Of a stretch of DNA of 64,000 bases, positions 45,618-54,017 are shown piece after piece. Each line of letters opens with the position of its first letter. Position 1 is the stretch's first letter. The stretch covers positions 93,036 to 157,035 of the forward strand of contig DIXL01000085.1 in NCBI GenBank assembly GCA_002428685.1. The letters run 5' to 3'. Both the position numbers and the translations under genes were made by a program. The notes under the pieces are model-generated. The model searched no databases and had not been told where the DNA came from. It saw only the letters and a program-made list of their open reading frames with translations. Source of the DNA: Cloacimonetes bacterium UBA6081 (GTDB lineage Bacteria > Cloacimonadota > Cloacimonadia > Cloacimonadales > Cloacimonadaceae).

Positions 45618-46643
45618 CTAAAATTCGAAGCCAAGAGAGAATATTTTATTATAATCAACCAATCCACCACCGGGTACCATGGCAAAATCGGCTGAAAGTT
45701 TGTATCTATTATCAAATTTGTATTGAACGCCCAACCCAAAGCTGGGTCCGGTTACTTCTCCAACCACGTCGGCATAATATCCGCCACGCAGAGAAATAAG
45801 CTGTAAGTATGTGTATTCTGCACCTACACCATAAATTGTTTCGTCAAAATATTTGAAACCCGTAATAAGCCGCTGATACAAGGGATCGTCATTAGCCAAA
45901 ATCTTGCTTGCTTCAGCAGTAACAATAAACCGGTTCATAGGGTTGTCAAATGCAGTGTAAGCAGCTCCAAGCCTGAAGGTCATGGGGCAGGGATCAGCTT
46001 GTTCCACATCCACAAAAGTGATATCGGGTCCAATGTGTTGCAGCACAACTCCAGCATCCAAATTGGGGACAAATACATCCTGGAATTTGGCACCAAGATC
46101 AAAGGCAAAGCTGAATGCCGCACCTTCTTTTTCGGTTAAACCTGTTCCAGGTGCAAGGTAGGAATACAGCAGCTTAAAGTTGCCGCCAATACCAATTTTC
46201 TCGGGGACTAATTCGTAGCTGTAGCCCATCACACCGGCTACGTCAAAACTGTGAAAATCACCCAATACAACGTTTTGCGAGTTGGTTTGGGTTTGGGTTC
46301 CGGCATCCATCCAGATTATGTGTGCATTAATGTTGCCGATCCCATAAAAGCTTTGATTCCAACCCAGATATTCATAGAACATGTCTTCAATACCGGAGCC
46401 GGCCATCCAGGGTATATGAGTTCCGGCAAGCTGAGTGTTTTTATTAAATGCCGTGGCACCGGGATTCCACCACATACCATAAGCATCATCTGCTATGGCG
46501 CAGTAGGAACGTCCCATGGCATTTGCACGGGCACCAGGTTCAAAGGTTAGGAACAACAATGCGCCTTGGGAAATTCCCGACAACGCCAAGGGCATCACAA
46601 GCATCAGCATCAGGCCGATTACTACAAAAGTTCGTCTGAACAT
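45618..46643 (-). CDS. PorV/PorQ-like outer membrane protein
   Basis: 341-residue outer-membrane beta-barrel of the PorV/PorQ (UPF0164-like) family. Signal peptide up to about residue 22, then FLTFEPGARANAMGRSYCAIADDAYGMWWNPGA, the hallmark N-terminus. Alternating hydrophobic beta strands run to a C-terminal Phe (FSLGFEF), as expected for barrel insertion. In type IX secretion PorV accepts cargo with C-terminal sorting domains; its position just upstream of the M6 protease that carries such a domain fits. GGAGG upstream of the start. First gene of a five-gene operon. Confidence 0.88.
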   Translation of the reverse strand: MFRRTFVVIGLMLMLVMPLALSGISQGALLFLTFEPGARANAMGRSYCAIADDAYGMWWNPGATAFNKNTQLAGTHIPWMAGSGIEDMFYEYLGWNQSFYGIGNINAHIIWMDAGTQTQTNSQNVVLGDFHSFDVAGVMGYSYELVPEKIGIGGNFKLLYSYLAPGTGLTEKEGAAFSFAFDLGAKFQDVFVPNLDAGVVLQHIGPDITFVDVEQADPCPMTFRLGAAYTAFDNPMNRFIVTAEASKILANDDPLYQRLITGFKYFDETIYGVGAEYTYLQLISLRGGYYADVVGEVTGPSFGLGVQYKFDNRYKLSADFAMVPGGGLVDYNKIFSLGFEF

Positions 46644-46828
46644 TATACCTCCACAGGTGGTTTGGATCTATTTCAGGTTCAGGAAATATACCCTGAAGTG
46701 GTTATACCATTTGGACAATTTAATCTACTTGTCGGTAAGAACAAATAGACTATGCCTATTGACTTCTTTTCTTAGCTTTAAGAACTGCCACTTTATCAAG
46801 ATGTGTTTTTGTTCACTCCTAACAATTT

Positions 46829-46915
46829 TGGTGCCGAAGGCCGGAATCGAACCGGCACGAGCCAAGGCTCGGTGGATTTTGAGTCCACTGCGTCTACCAA
46901 TTTCACCACTTCGGC
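46829..46915 (-). tRNA. tRNA-Leu (anticodon CAA)
   Basis: 87-nt class II tRNA on the minus strand: acceptor GCCGAAG / CTTCGGC, discriminator A and encoded CCA (46829-46831), anticodon stem GTGGA / TCCAC with loop CTCAAAA (CAA, reads TTG), long variable arm CGAGCCTTGGCTCG and T arm GCCGG TTCGATT CCGGC. Very close to E. coli tRNA-Leu(CAA). A TTGACA (complement of 46951-46956) lies about 36 bases upstream and may be its -35 box. Confidence 0.96.
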
Positions 46916-46917
46916 AC

Positions 46918-47194
46918 ACTGTTTGGCCATGTTTTGTAAAGCTGTTTAGCTGTCAAGCAAAAAGCACGATTTCCCATTATTTATATGCAAGAGAGCATTT
47001 TTTGTTCCAAAACCCGATAAAATTCAACAATTCAACGCATTTACCGTCTGCGAGTATGCGACCATAGCCTACGATGGTTCTGCTTCAAATCGAAAGTATA
47101 AATCTGAGATTGCTAACACGGATTTCAGGACTATAGGATTCTGAGGATTGGAGGAAAAGGTTTGCAGAGAATATCTTGAAAGTAAATTTAGTAA
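46918..47194. other. Gene-free stretch with AATCC simple units
   Basis: Contains the upstream region of tRNA-Leu (TTGACA on the minus strand at 46951-46956) and, from about 47120, low-complexity runs such as ggatttcagg and gaggattggagg that lead into repeat element B. A 183-codon open frame crossing 46516-47067 overlaps both porV and the tRNA and is not a gene. Confidence 0.5.
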
Positions 47195-47457
47195 ATCCTT
47201 GAAATCCTTTAATCCTAAAATCCTCGTTTCATACCGTCAGACCCCTGCAATTTCGTTTAACCTCGAGAAGAGCAGATTTGTTATAACATATAAGCAATAC
47301 GCAATAAAATGAATATTGCATTAGCATTTCAGGGGGCATCGTTCTGTTTAAGTCGAACGAAACTCACAGCTATGCTCTTGCTCCCATTCCCATATCATTC
47401 CCAAATCATTCCCAATACTATTGAGAATGATCTGGGAATGATATGGCATTGCTAACA
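47195..47457 (-). repeat. Palindromic dispersed element, copy B
   Basis: Reverse-orientation relative of 28318-28570. Going along the minus strand: palindrome (47454-47385) of ATATCATTCCC units; a diverged left arm near 47360; TAACAAATCTGCTCTT and GGTTAAACG (about 47290-47258); then GAAACGAGGATTTTAGGATT (47232 down). The same blocks in the same order occur in copy A. From 47458 to 47593 nothing else is seen except the ribosome binding site of the next gene. Confidence 0.72.
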
Positions 47458-47596
47458 GGTATGGGGGTTGTAACTAAATGATTTCTTGGGTAATTAAATA
47501 CATATGAAGGGAGGAACCACAAAAAGCATTGACAAGGCAAGGCATGTGAAAAACAAGGTAACAAAGTAGAATTATTAATCAATATGGAGATCAATG

Positions 47597-48547
47597 ATGA
47601 AGAATATCCTGGTTTTAGGTGCTGCCGGTCAAATCGGCTCGGAACTTGTCCCTTTCCTTAGAAACATTTATGGCAATCAAGCCGTAATCGCTGCCTATCG
47701 CAGCACACCGCTTCCCCTGGATATTATGGAAGGTGGCCCCTGTGAAAACATGGACGCCCTCGAAGCAAACAGAATGCACGAAGTGGTAATGAAATACAAG
47801 ATTGACAGCATCATCAACCTTGTAGCGGTTCTTTCTGCCAAAGGTGAAGGTAATCCGCCCCTTGCTTGGAAGATCAATATGGATAGCCATATCAACGCCC
47901 TGGAAGTGATGCGCGAAGTGAAAGGTGCTGTGTTTACGCCCTCTTCAATCGGTGCTTTTGGGCCTAGCACTCCCATGGATAACACCCCGCAGGATACCCT
48001 GATGCGGCCTACCACTGTTTATGGCATTTCCAAGGTTGCAGCCGAGCTTTTGGGCGATTATTACTATCTGAAGTTTGGTGTGGATGCCCGCGGTTTGCGC
48101 TATCCAGGCATAATTTCCAATGTTACCCTGCCAGGGGGTGGAACCACAGATTACGCCGTTGAAATTTATTATGAAGCCATCAAAAACAAAAGCTACACCT
48201 GTAACCTGAGTGCAGGAACCTTTTTGGACATGATGTATATGCCCGATGCCCTGCGTGCTTGTGTCGAAATAATGGAAGCTGATCCCAGCAAACTGGTGCA
48301 CCGCAATTGCTTCAACGTTAGTGCTATGAGCTTTGATCCTGAAATGATCTCTGCCGAAATAAAGAAACATGTCCCCGATTTCCGCCTGGAATATAAAGTT
48401 GATCCCATCAAACAAGCCATTGCAAACAGCTGGCCAAACAGTATGGATCAAAGCGCAGCCAAACAAGAATGGGGCTGGAAACCGGAATACGACCTGAAAT
48501 CCATGACCGAGGACATGCTGAAAGTTCTGGCCAAAAAGCTTAAATAA
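47597..48547 (+). CDS. L-threonine 3-dehydrogenase, SDR (epimerase-like) type
   Basis: NAD-dependent oxidation of threonine to 2-amino-3-ketobutyrate. 316 residues. Rossmann motif VLGAAGQIGSELV, Ser in FTPSSIGAFGP, catalytic YGISK (Tyr-x3-Lys), and the family-specific RYPGIISNVTLPGGGTTDYA, which separates short-chain threonine dehydrogenases from sugar epimerases. GGAG seven bases before ATG 47597 favours it over ATG 47594. No kbl partner is next to it. Fits amino-acid fermentation. Followed after 2 bp by the Gfo/Idh gene. Confidence 0.9.
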   Translation: MKNILVLGAAGQIGSELVPFLRNIYGNQAVIAAYRSTPLPLDIMEGGPCENMDALEANRMHEVVMKYKIDSIINLVAVLSAKGEGNPPLAWKINMDSHINALEVMREVKGAVFTPSSIGAFGPSTPMDNTPQDTLMRPTTVYGISKVAAELLGDYYYLKFGVDARGLRYPGIISNVTLPGGGTTDYAVEIYYEAIKNKSYTCNLSAGTFLDMMYMPDALRACVEIMEADPSKLVHRNCFNVSAMSFDPEMISAEIKKHVPDFRLEYKVDPIKQAIANSWPNSMDQSAAKQEWGWKPEYDLKSMTEDMLKVLAKKLK

Positions 48548-48549
48548 TC

Positions 48550-49539
48550 ATGATTAGAATAGGAGTTGTGGGCGTTGGCCACTTAGGACAGCATCATGCC
48601 CGCAAGTTTCAAAGTATTGAAGGTGCCTGCCTTGCCGGCATTTATGACCGGAATCAGACCCGTGCCGATGAGATAGCTGCAAAGCTGAATACAAAAGCCT
48701 TCGAAAGCTATGAAGCCCTGTTGGGTTCTTGCGATGCTGTTGATATTGCCGCTACCACTACGGCACATTACGAACTTGCCAAACCTGCTCTGCTGGCTGG
48801 AAAACATATTTTTTTGGAAAAGCCCATTACCAGCGAAATGGCACAGGCGGAAGAACTGCTGGCTTTGGCAGAACAGAAAGGCTTGATTATTCAGGTTGGC
48901 CATATTGAACGCTTCAACCCCGTTATCCTGAAAGTGGAACACGAAATTGGAGAGCCGATGTTTATAGAGTCGCACCGGCTTTCCACTTTTCATCATCGCG
49001 GCACAGATGTGCCTGTGGTGCTGGATTTGATGATTCATGATATTGACCTGATCCTCAGTTTCGTACATAGTCCGGTTACCGAAATCCGCGCCAGTGGCGT
49101 AGGGATTCTTACCCCAAGTATAGACATTGCCAATGCGCGCATAGAGTTTGCCAACGGTGCTATTGCGAATGTAACTTCCTCACGCGTGTCCATGAAACAG
49201 GAGCGTAAACTGCGCTTCTTTCAACGTGATGCCTATATCACCATGGATTTTCAGGCAAAACAGGTGCGGGTGCTGAAGAAATCGGCCGATATTATGAAGT
49301 ATCTGCCCCAGATTTTGATGGGCTCCACAGATATTAACCCAGAGCAATTGATTGATATGCAAACAATTGATGTAAGCGACAGCCCAAGAGATGCCCTCAG
49401 CATGGAGCTGGAATCCTTTGTGGATTGCATCGCCAATCACAAAACTCCCATTGTGGATGGTGCCGCAGGAACGCGTGCTTTGGATATAGCCTTAAAAATT
49501 ATTAAACAGATTCAAACCAAAAATCAGAAATTTAAGTAA
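48550..49539 (+). CDS. Gfo/Idh/MocA family oxidoreductase
   Basis: NAD(P)-dependent sugar or inositol dehydrogenase family, 329 residues. Rossmann motif GVVGVGHLGQHHA, cofactor/catalytic motif FLEKPITS (EKP), and a substrate-domain segment HHRGTDVPVVLDLMIHDIDLIL with the catalytic-region His/Asp. The closest pattern I know is the Bacteroidetes group sometimes linked to UDP-GlcNAc 3-dehydrogenase (GnnA) of lipid A synthesis, but no lpxA or GnnB neighbours are here, so the substrate stays open. Two bases after the threonine dehydrogenase; no ribosome binding site, so coupled. Confidence 0.88.
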   Translation: MIRIGVVGVGHLGQHHARKFQSIEGACLAGIYDRNQTRADEIAAKLNTKAFESYEALLGSCDAVDIAATTTAHYELAKPALLAGKHIFLEKPITSEMAQAEELLALAEQKGLIIQVGHIERFNPVILKVEHEIGEPMFIESHRLSTFHHRGTDVPVVLDLMIHDIDLILSFVHSPVTEIRASGVGILTPSIDIANARIEFANGAIANVTSSRVSMKQERKLRFFQRDAYITMDFQAKQVRVLKKSADIMKYLPQILMGSTDINPEQLIDMQTIDVSDSPRDALSMELESFVDCIANHKTPIVDGAAGTRALDIALKIIKQIQTKNQKFK

Positions 49540-49585
49540 CAAAGAGTATCGTTCGGGCGATCGATAGCCCAATATAGGAAATGTG

Positions 49586-50881
49586 ATGCAAGATGTTTTT
49601 GTAAAAGATGTAGCCCAACATATAGGCTCGGAAATCCGCCTGAAAGGCTGGGTTCGCAACACCCGTTCCAGCGGAAAGCTGGTGTTCATCATCCTGCGTG
49701 ATGGTACAGGTGAAATGCAATGTATAGCTTTTAAGCCGGATTTGAGCGAAGAGACCTTTGAAACTGCCAAACGGCTAACCCTGGAATCATCGGTTATCAT
49801 TACCGGTATTCCCAAAAAACACCCCAAACAGGACGACGTGTTCGAGCTGGATATCCGCTCGGTAGTACTGGTGCAACTGGCAGAGGACTACCCCATCAGT
49901 AAAAAAGAACATGGGCCGGACTTTCTTCTAACCAACCGTCATCTGTGGATCCGCTCTTCCAAACAGTGGGCAGTTTTACGCATACGGCACACAGTTTACT
50001 ACGCCATCTGCGAATATCTGAATGATAATGAATTCATCAGGTTTGATTCGCCAATTTTAACTCCCAACGCCTGTGAAGGAACCACCACGCTGTTTGAATT
50101 GGATTATTTTGATGAAGGTAAGGCCTATCTTTCACAGTCGGGTCAGCTATATCTGGAAACAGGGATTATGAGTCTGGGCAGGGTTTACGATTTTGGCCCT
50201 GTGTTTCGTGCCGAGCGTTCCAAAACCCGCAAACACCTCACAGAATTCTGGATGATGGATGCCGAAGCAGCTTATGTGGAACACGCCGAAAACGTGCAGA
50301 TTCAGGAAGGCCTGATCCGGCATGTCATCCGCACAGTGCTAAAGAAATGCGCCAAAGAACTGGAGATACTGGAACGGGACATAGAAGCCTTAAAAGCTGC
50401 GGATGCCCCGTTTAAAATAATGACGCACCGCGAAGTGGTGGACTACCTGAAAACCAAAGGCAGCGAGATAACTTACGATGGCGATCTGGGTGCTCAGGAT
50501 GAAGTGATGCTAACCGAAGCATCGCCTGTTCCCATATTTGTGGAACGCTGGCCCAAAGAGATAAAAGCTTTTTACATGAAACGCGATCCCCAAAATCCAA
50601 ACCTCGTATTAGGTAACGATTTAATTGCCCCTGAAGGTTTTGGCGAAATTATCGGCGGTAGCCAGCGTGAGGATGATCACGAGCTGCTGCTGTCCAGAAT
50701 GCAAGCCGAAAATATGCCCATAGAAGACTATCAATGGTTTTTAGACCTGCGTAAATATGGTTCTGTTCCACACAGCGGATTTGGCATAGGCCTGGAACGT
50801 TTGGTAACCTGGATGAGTGGCATCCATCATATTAGGGAGACAATTCCATTTCCCAGGATGATTTATAGGATTTATCCCTGA
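49586..50881 (+). CDS. asnS: Asparaginyl-tRNA synthetase
   Basis: Class IIb synthetase charging tRNA-Asn, 431 residues. N-terminal OB anticodon-binding domain (IRLKGWVRNTRSSGKLVFII), motif 2 FGPVFRAERSKTRKHLTEFW and motif 3 GFGIGLERLVTW. EFWMMDAEAAY and the length point to the short AsnRS type. The frame starts at GTG 49583, but ATG 49586 has AGGA at the right distance. A dispersed repeat follows the stop. Confidence 0.94.
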   Translation: MQDVFVKDVAQHIGSEIRLKGWVRNTRSSGKLVFIILRDGTGEMQCIAFKPDLSEETFETAKRLTLESSVIITGIPKKHPKQDDVFELDIRSVVLVQLAEDYPISKKEHGPDFLLTNRHLWIRSSKQWAVLRIRHTVYYAICEYLNDNEFIRFDSPILTPNACEGTTTLFELDYFDEGKAYLSQSGQLYLETGIMSLGRVYDFGPVFRAERSKTRKHLTEFWMMDAEAAYVEHAENVQIQEGLIRHVIRTVLKKCAKELEILERDIEALKAADAPFKIMTHREVVDYLKTKGSEITYDGDLGAQDEVMLTEASPVPIFVERWPKEIKAFYMKRDPQNPNLVLGNDLIAPEGFGEIIGGSQREDDHELLLSRMQAENMPIEDYQWFLDLRKYGSVPHSGFGIGLERLVTWMSGIHHIRETIPFPRMIYRIYP

Positions 50882-50888
50882 TGAAGTG

Positions 50889-50945
50889 GTCAGGGGACAG
50901 TAAGTGGAAAAGTGGAAAAGTGGAAAGGTGAAAAGGTGAAACAAG
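50889..50945. repeat. Dispersed repeat: CAGGGGACAG plus GTGGAAAA units
   Basis: tcaggggacag followed by aagtggaaaagtggaaaag and gtgaaaaggtgaaac between asnS and the aminotransferase. Same composite order as 27151-27211 read on the minus strand. Confidence 0.78.
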
Positions 50946-51030
50946 GTTTGAATCAAGCTTGCTTTATCTATCCATTTAGTCCACTATGTCCATATAGTCC
51001 ACATCAGAATAACATCAACAAGGAGCTTCC

Positions 51031-52245
51031 ATGATCAATAGCTACTTTTCCGAAACCACGAAAGTAATGAAATCTTCTCTGATCAGAGAACTGGTAGCAG
51101 CTACAAAAAATGTTCCAGGTCTTATTTCTTTTGCAGGTGGTTTTCCCTCGCCAGCCACTTTCCCTAAGGATGTGCTTAGCAAGCTTTATGCCGAAGTGGT
51201 AGCAGATGAAGGCAAAGACGTGCTTCAATATGGAGCCAGCGAAGGTGATGCCCAGCTTAAAGGCGAATTGTTGAAGTGGGAAGGCTACACCAACCTGACG
51301 CCGGATAACCTAATGACCACAGTTGGAGCTACAAACGCTATCTATTACCTTAGTCGGGCTGTTTTGAACGAAGGCGATGTAATTCTGTGTGAAGCACCCA
51401 CATTCTTGGGAAGCCTGGTTGTCTTTGATGCCTTGCAAGCTGACGTGCAAAGCATCCCCATGGATAATGAAGGAATCGATCTGAACCTTCTGACTGAGAA
51501 AGTGAAGCAATTGCGCCAAGCTGGAAAAAAGATTAAAGTGCTCTACACTATCCCAGATTTTCAAAATCCAGCCGGTATTTCCATGAGCCTGAAACGGCGT
51601 CATGAACTATTGAACTATTGCCTGAGGGAAAACATTCTGGTGATGGAAGATAATCCCTATTCGCGTCTGCGCTTTAGCGGCGAAGAGCTTCCCACCCTGT
51701 TTCGCATTGCCAATGATGAAATGCAGCATCCATTTTTGGTTACGGAGATTGTTTCCTTTTCCAAAATTTTGGGGCCTGGTATGCGTGTAGCTTTTGCCAA
51801 AGGTAATCCAGAACTTATTAATAAAATGGTTTCCTGGCAGCAGAAAGTGAATATAACTCCTGATTGCGTAACCCAGCGCGTGGCAGCCAAGTATTTCGCC
51901 GGTGGACACATGAATCCTCACATCCATTTGATCTGCGAATTTTATAAACCATATCTGGACAAGATGCTAGATTGCCTGAATTCAGAAATGCCTGGCTTTG
52001 TGCAGTGGACCAAACCCCAGGGAGGAATATTCCTTTGGTTGTGGCTTCCTGAAGACCTAAATGCAGACAAGCTGTTCTTTTCTGCCAAAGATCATCTGGT
52101 AACCTTTATCCCCGGTAGCAAATTCTACCCTGAAGGTCAGGAAAAATACAATTGCATGCGTTTGAATTTCACGTATTCCAGTATTGAGCAAATAGAAACC
52201 GGAATTAAACGTCTGGCACAGCTATTAAAATCAATCTATGTTTGA
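51031..52245 (+). CDS. PLP-dependent class I/II aminotransferase (2-aminoadipate/aromatic type)
   Basis: 404 residues, fold-type I aminotransferase of the LysN/MocR-like group. Substrate loop LISFAGGFPSPATFP, TVGATNAIYYLSR, PDFQNPAGISMS (PLP-binding Asn/Pro), MEDNPYSRLRF (Asp-x-x-Tyr) and the Schiff-base Lys K245 in SFSKILGPGMRVAF; the C-terminal Arg lies in YNCMRLNFTY. Likely uses 2-oxoglutarate and branched, aromatic or aminoadipate donors. AAGGAG precedes ATG. Its stop codon overlaps the next promoter. Confidence 0.92.
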   Translation: MINSYFSETTKVMKSSLIRELVAATKNVPGLISFAGGFPSPATFPKDVLSKLYAEVVADEGKDVLQYGASEGDAQLKGELLKWEGYTNLTPDNLMTTVGATNAIYYLSRAVLNEGDVILCEAPTFLGSLVVFDALQADVQSIPMDNEGIDLNLLTEKVKQLRQAGKKIKVLYTIPDFQNPAGISMSLKRRHELLNYCLRENILVMEDNPYSRLRFSGEELPTLFRIANDEMQHPFLVTEIVSFSKILGPGMRVAFAKGNPELINKMVSWQQKVNITPDCVTQRVAAKYFAGGHMNPHIHLICEFYKPYLDKMLDCLNSEMPGFVQWTKPQGGIFLWLWLPEDLNADKLFFSAKDHLVTFIPGSKFYPEGQEKYNCMRLNFTYSSIEQIETGIKRLAQLLKSIYV

Positions 52246-52270
52246 CAAAGGAACGTTTCTTGCTTATACT
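52242..52270 (+). promoter_or_regulatory. Sigma-70-type promoter overlapping the aminotransferase stop
   Basis: TTGACA (52242-52247), 17-bp spacer, TATACT (52265-52270). The TGA of the aminotransferase (52243-52245) lies inside the -35 box. Transcription would begin about 28 bases before ATG 52305, where AGGAG is the ribosome binding site. Confidence 0.85.
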
Positions 52271-52304
52271 ATCAAGTGAGCCCTGAATATCGATAGGAGA
52301 CAAA

Positions 52305-52760
52305 ATGAGAAAGCTGCTGATCATCCTTGCCCTGACAATTTTGTTGCTGCCTTTGGCAGCACAGATTGACCTTCCGCGTCCAAACTTTAGTCCCTATACT
52401 TCTAACAACCCCTCTTCATTGAATCTGGAAAACCTGTCTATGAGCCATTCCATGGGCTTTGAAGCGGGAACCAGTTCTACGGGAGATGGTTATTATCTTT
52501 CCCGCTACACAAACCACCTTAAGTATAAATTTAACCCCAAACTGGAACTTGACTTAGACCTTAATTTCGTCAATTTTGGCAGTGTAAATACGGCCAACAA
52601 GTGGGAATTGAACAGCGATAACGCTTCCAAAGTTATCCCAGAGTTTTCCCTTCGCTACAAGCCAACAGACAGCATATTCATCAATGTGCAAATGGTTCAT
52701 GGTGGTCTTTACAACTACAATAGAAACAGCTGGAATAGCTGGCAAGGAGACCGTCCCTGA
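52305..52760 (+). CDS. Small exported protein, outer-membrane-like, 151 aa
   Basis: Unrecognised family. Signal peptide MRKLLIILALTILLLPLAAQ, then a Ser/Asn-rich region (SLNLENLSMSHSMGFEAG) and alternating strands (KYKFNPKLELDLDLNFVNFG, IFINVQMVHGG) typical of a beta-barrel or periplasmic beta protein. It ends abruptly at SWQGDRP in the overlap with the prepilin peptidase gene. Strong promoter and ribosome binding site. Possibly a shortened barrel protein; no frameshift partner is seen downstream. Confidence 0.75.
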   Translation: MRKLLIILALTILLLPLAAQIDLPRPNFSPYTSNNPSSLNLENLSMSHSMGFEAGTSSTGDGYYLSRYTNHLKYKFNPKLELDLDLNFVNFGSVNTANKWELNSDNASKVIPEFSLRYKPTDSIFINVQMVHGGLYNYNRNSWNSWQGDRP

Positions 52761-53518
52761 TTACCGCCATTGTCATAATAATAGCCATCTTTGGTGCAGT
52801 TCTGGGCAGCTTTTTTAATGTCCTGGTGTATCGCATCCCGCTAAAACAAAGCATTGTTTTCCCCGCCTCACATTGTGCAAACTGCAAGAAGCGTATTCCC
52901 CCATATCAAAACATTCCCATCATCAGCTATTTGTTGCTGCAGGGTAAGTGTTCCAAATGCGGTGCTAAGATACACTGGCACCATTTATTGGTTGAGATTG
53001 TAACCCCTGTTCTATTTGTTGCATTGTTTTTCAGATATGGTTTGAACAGCTTTTTATTCTACAAGTATGCTCTGTTAATTGGGTTTTTGATCCCCATATT
53101 CTTTATAGATGCCTTTCAACAGATTATCCCTCATGTCCTTTCAATCCCGCTAATTGTTATCGGTTTTATCCTTTCAGCTATTCCCGGTAACGATATAGGA
53201 ATCCTGAATGCTCTTTTTACCTCACTATTTGTGTTTTGCTTTCTATTGTTGCTGGCTTGGGGCTATCAAAAAGCCAGGGGATCCGAAGGTATAGGTGGTG
53301 GAGATATCTGGCTGCTAACAGGGATCAGCACCTTTTTTGGAATCACAGGGATGCCTTATATCTTTATCCTATCGGCTATTCTGGGTATAATCTATTTCTT
53401 TATTTTTGTGCGCGACAAATCCAAACCCTTTGCCTTTGGGACATTCATTGCATTTGCATCAATGCTTTGGGCAATAATTGGCGAAGACACAATTCTAAAC
53501 GCCATACCTTACATATAG
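52757..53518 (+). CDS. Prepilin peptidase (A24 family), apparent non-ATG start
   Basis: Membrane aspartic protease that cleaves and methylates type IV prepilins or pseudopilins. The first in-frame ATG/GTG/TTG is GTG 52826, but the frame is open upstream and encodes the family N-terminus FGAVLGSFFNVLVYRIP plus the first helix. CTG 52757, overlapping the previous stop and six bases after AAGGAGA, is the best start (253 residues); ATT 52760 is an alternative. Zinc-type cysteines CANC and CSKC, first catalytic Asp in FFIDAFQQIIP and second in GIGGGDIWLL are present. No pil or gsp gene lies nearby. Confidence 0.88.
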   Translation: MITAIVIIIAIFGAVLGSFFNVLVYRIPLKQSIVFPASHCANCKKRIPPYQNIPIISYLLLQGKCSKCGAKIHWHHLLVEIVTPVLFVALFFRYGLNSFLFYKYALLIGFLIPIFFIDAFQQIIPHVLSIPLIVIGFILSAIPGNDIGILNALFTSLFVFCFLLLLAWGYQKARGSEGIGGGDIWLLTGISTFFGITGMPYIFILSAILGIIYFFIFVRDKSKPFAFGTFIAFASMLWAIIGEDTILNAIPYI

Positions 53519-53555
53519 CAGTTTTTTTGTCTCTACTCTCAAGCTTGAGTGCTAT

Positions 53556-54017
53556 TTAGAATAACGCTTTAACTAATGTTGCAGGATCCAAGCGAAAAGC
53601 TGAACCTTTGCCTTCAAAAAAGCTATGCTCCTTGATCAGATGTATGTTTAATGCCGTCCAAACGACAGTAGTATTGTTTTTTGTGTTAGTGAGGCTAGTT
53701 ATGTATTTACGATGAAAACCGTCATGAGCCCAGGGACAGTTCATTCTTCCTCTAGTAACTTCAGTCTCCACTACATAAATATCATCAACTGTTACTCTGC
53801 CGTCAAAAGCATTAAAGCTGGCATTCGAAAAGTATAGCATTCGCTCTGCTACTTCAATTGGTGTTCTTGATAGAGCTTGCAACTGTTTGTCATCATCAGA
53901 GATAATGTCTGATATACTGCGTTTGTCTTTACCAAGGAAACCGTTTAAGGAAATAATTCCAGGCTGCATCCGGGCACGAATTCTTTGTTCTTGTGTAGTT
54001 TCTTTCATTTTCCTCAT
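53556..54017 (-). CDS. Unknown soluble protein at the end of the Nqr/Rnf-like operon
   Basis: 153 residues, family not recognised. No signal peptide or membrane helix. Two mixed alpha/beta segments, with FNAFDGRVTVDDIYVVETEV and a central Cys/Trp/His patch (MNCPWAHDGFHRKYI). The ATG overlaps the nqrF stop as ATGA, so it is co-translated with the redox pump genes and could be an accessory factor, but this is position only. The palindrome ctcaagcttgag (53538-53549) lies in the 37-bp gap to the convergent prepilin peptidase gene. Confidence 0.7.
   Translation of the reverse strand: MRKMKETTQEQRIRARMQPGIISLNGFLGKDKRSISDIISDDDKQLQALSRTPIEVAERMLYFSNASFNAFDGRVTVDDIYVVETEVTRGRMNCPWAHDGFHRKYITSLTNTKNNTTVVWTALNIHLIKEHSFFEGKGSAFRLDPATLVKALF

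Noticed and set aside
46516..47067. 183-codon open frame on the plus strand
   Set aside because: Runs through the antisense of the porV start and across tRNA-Leu; no domain and no ribosome binding site.
47597..48547. UDP-glucose 4-epimerase
   Set aside because: Overall SDR fold fits, but the RYPG-PGGGTTDYA segment is characteristic of short-chain threonine dehydrogenase.
52305..52760. Frameshifted gene fused with the prepilin peptidase
   Set aside because: Both have their own complete N-terminal signals and a ribosome binding site separates them; the overlap looks like normal translational coupling.
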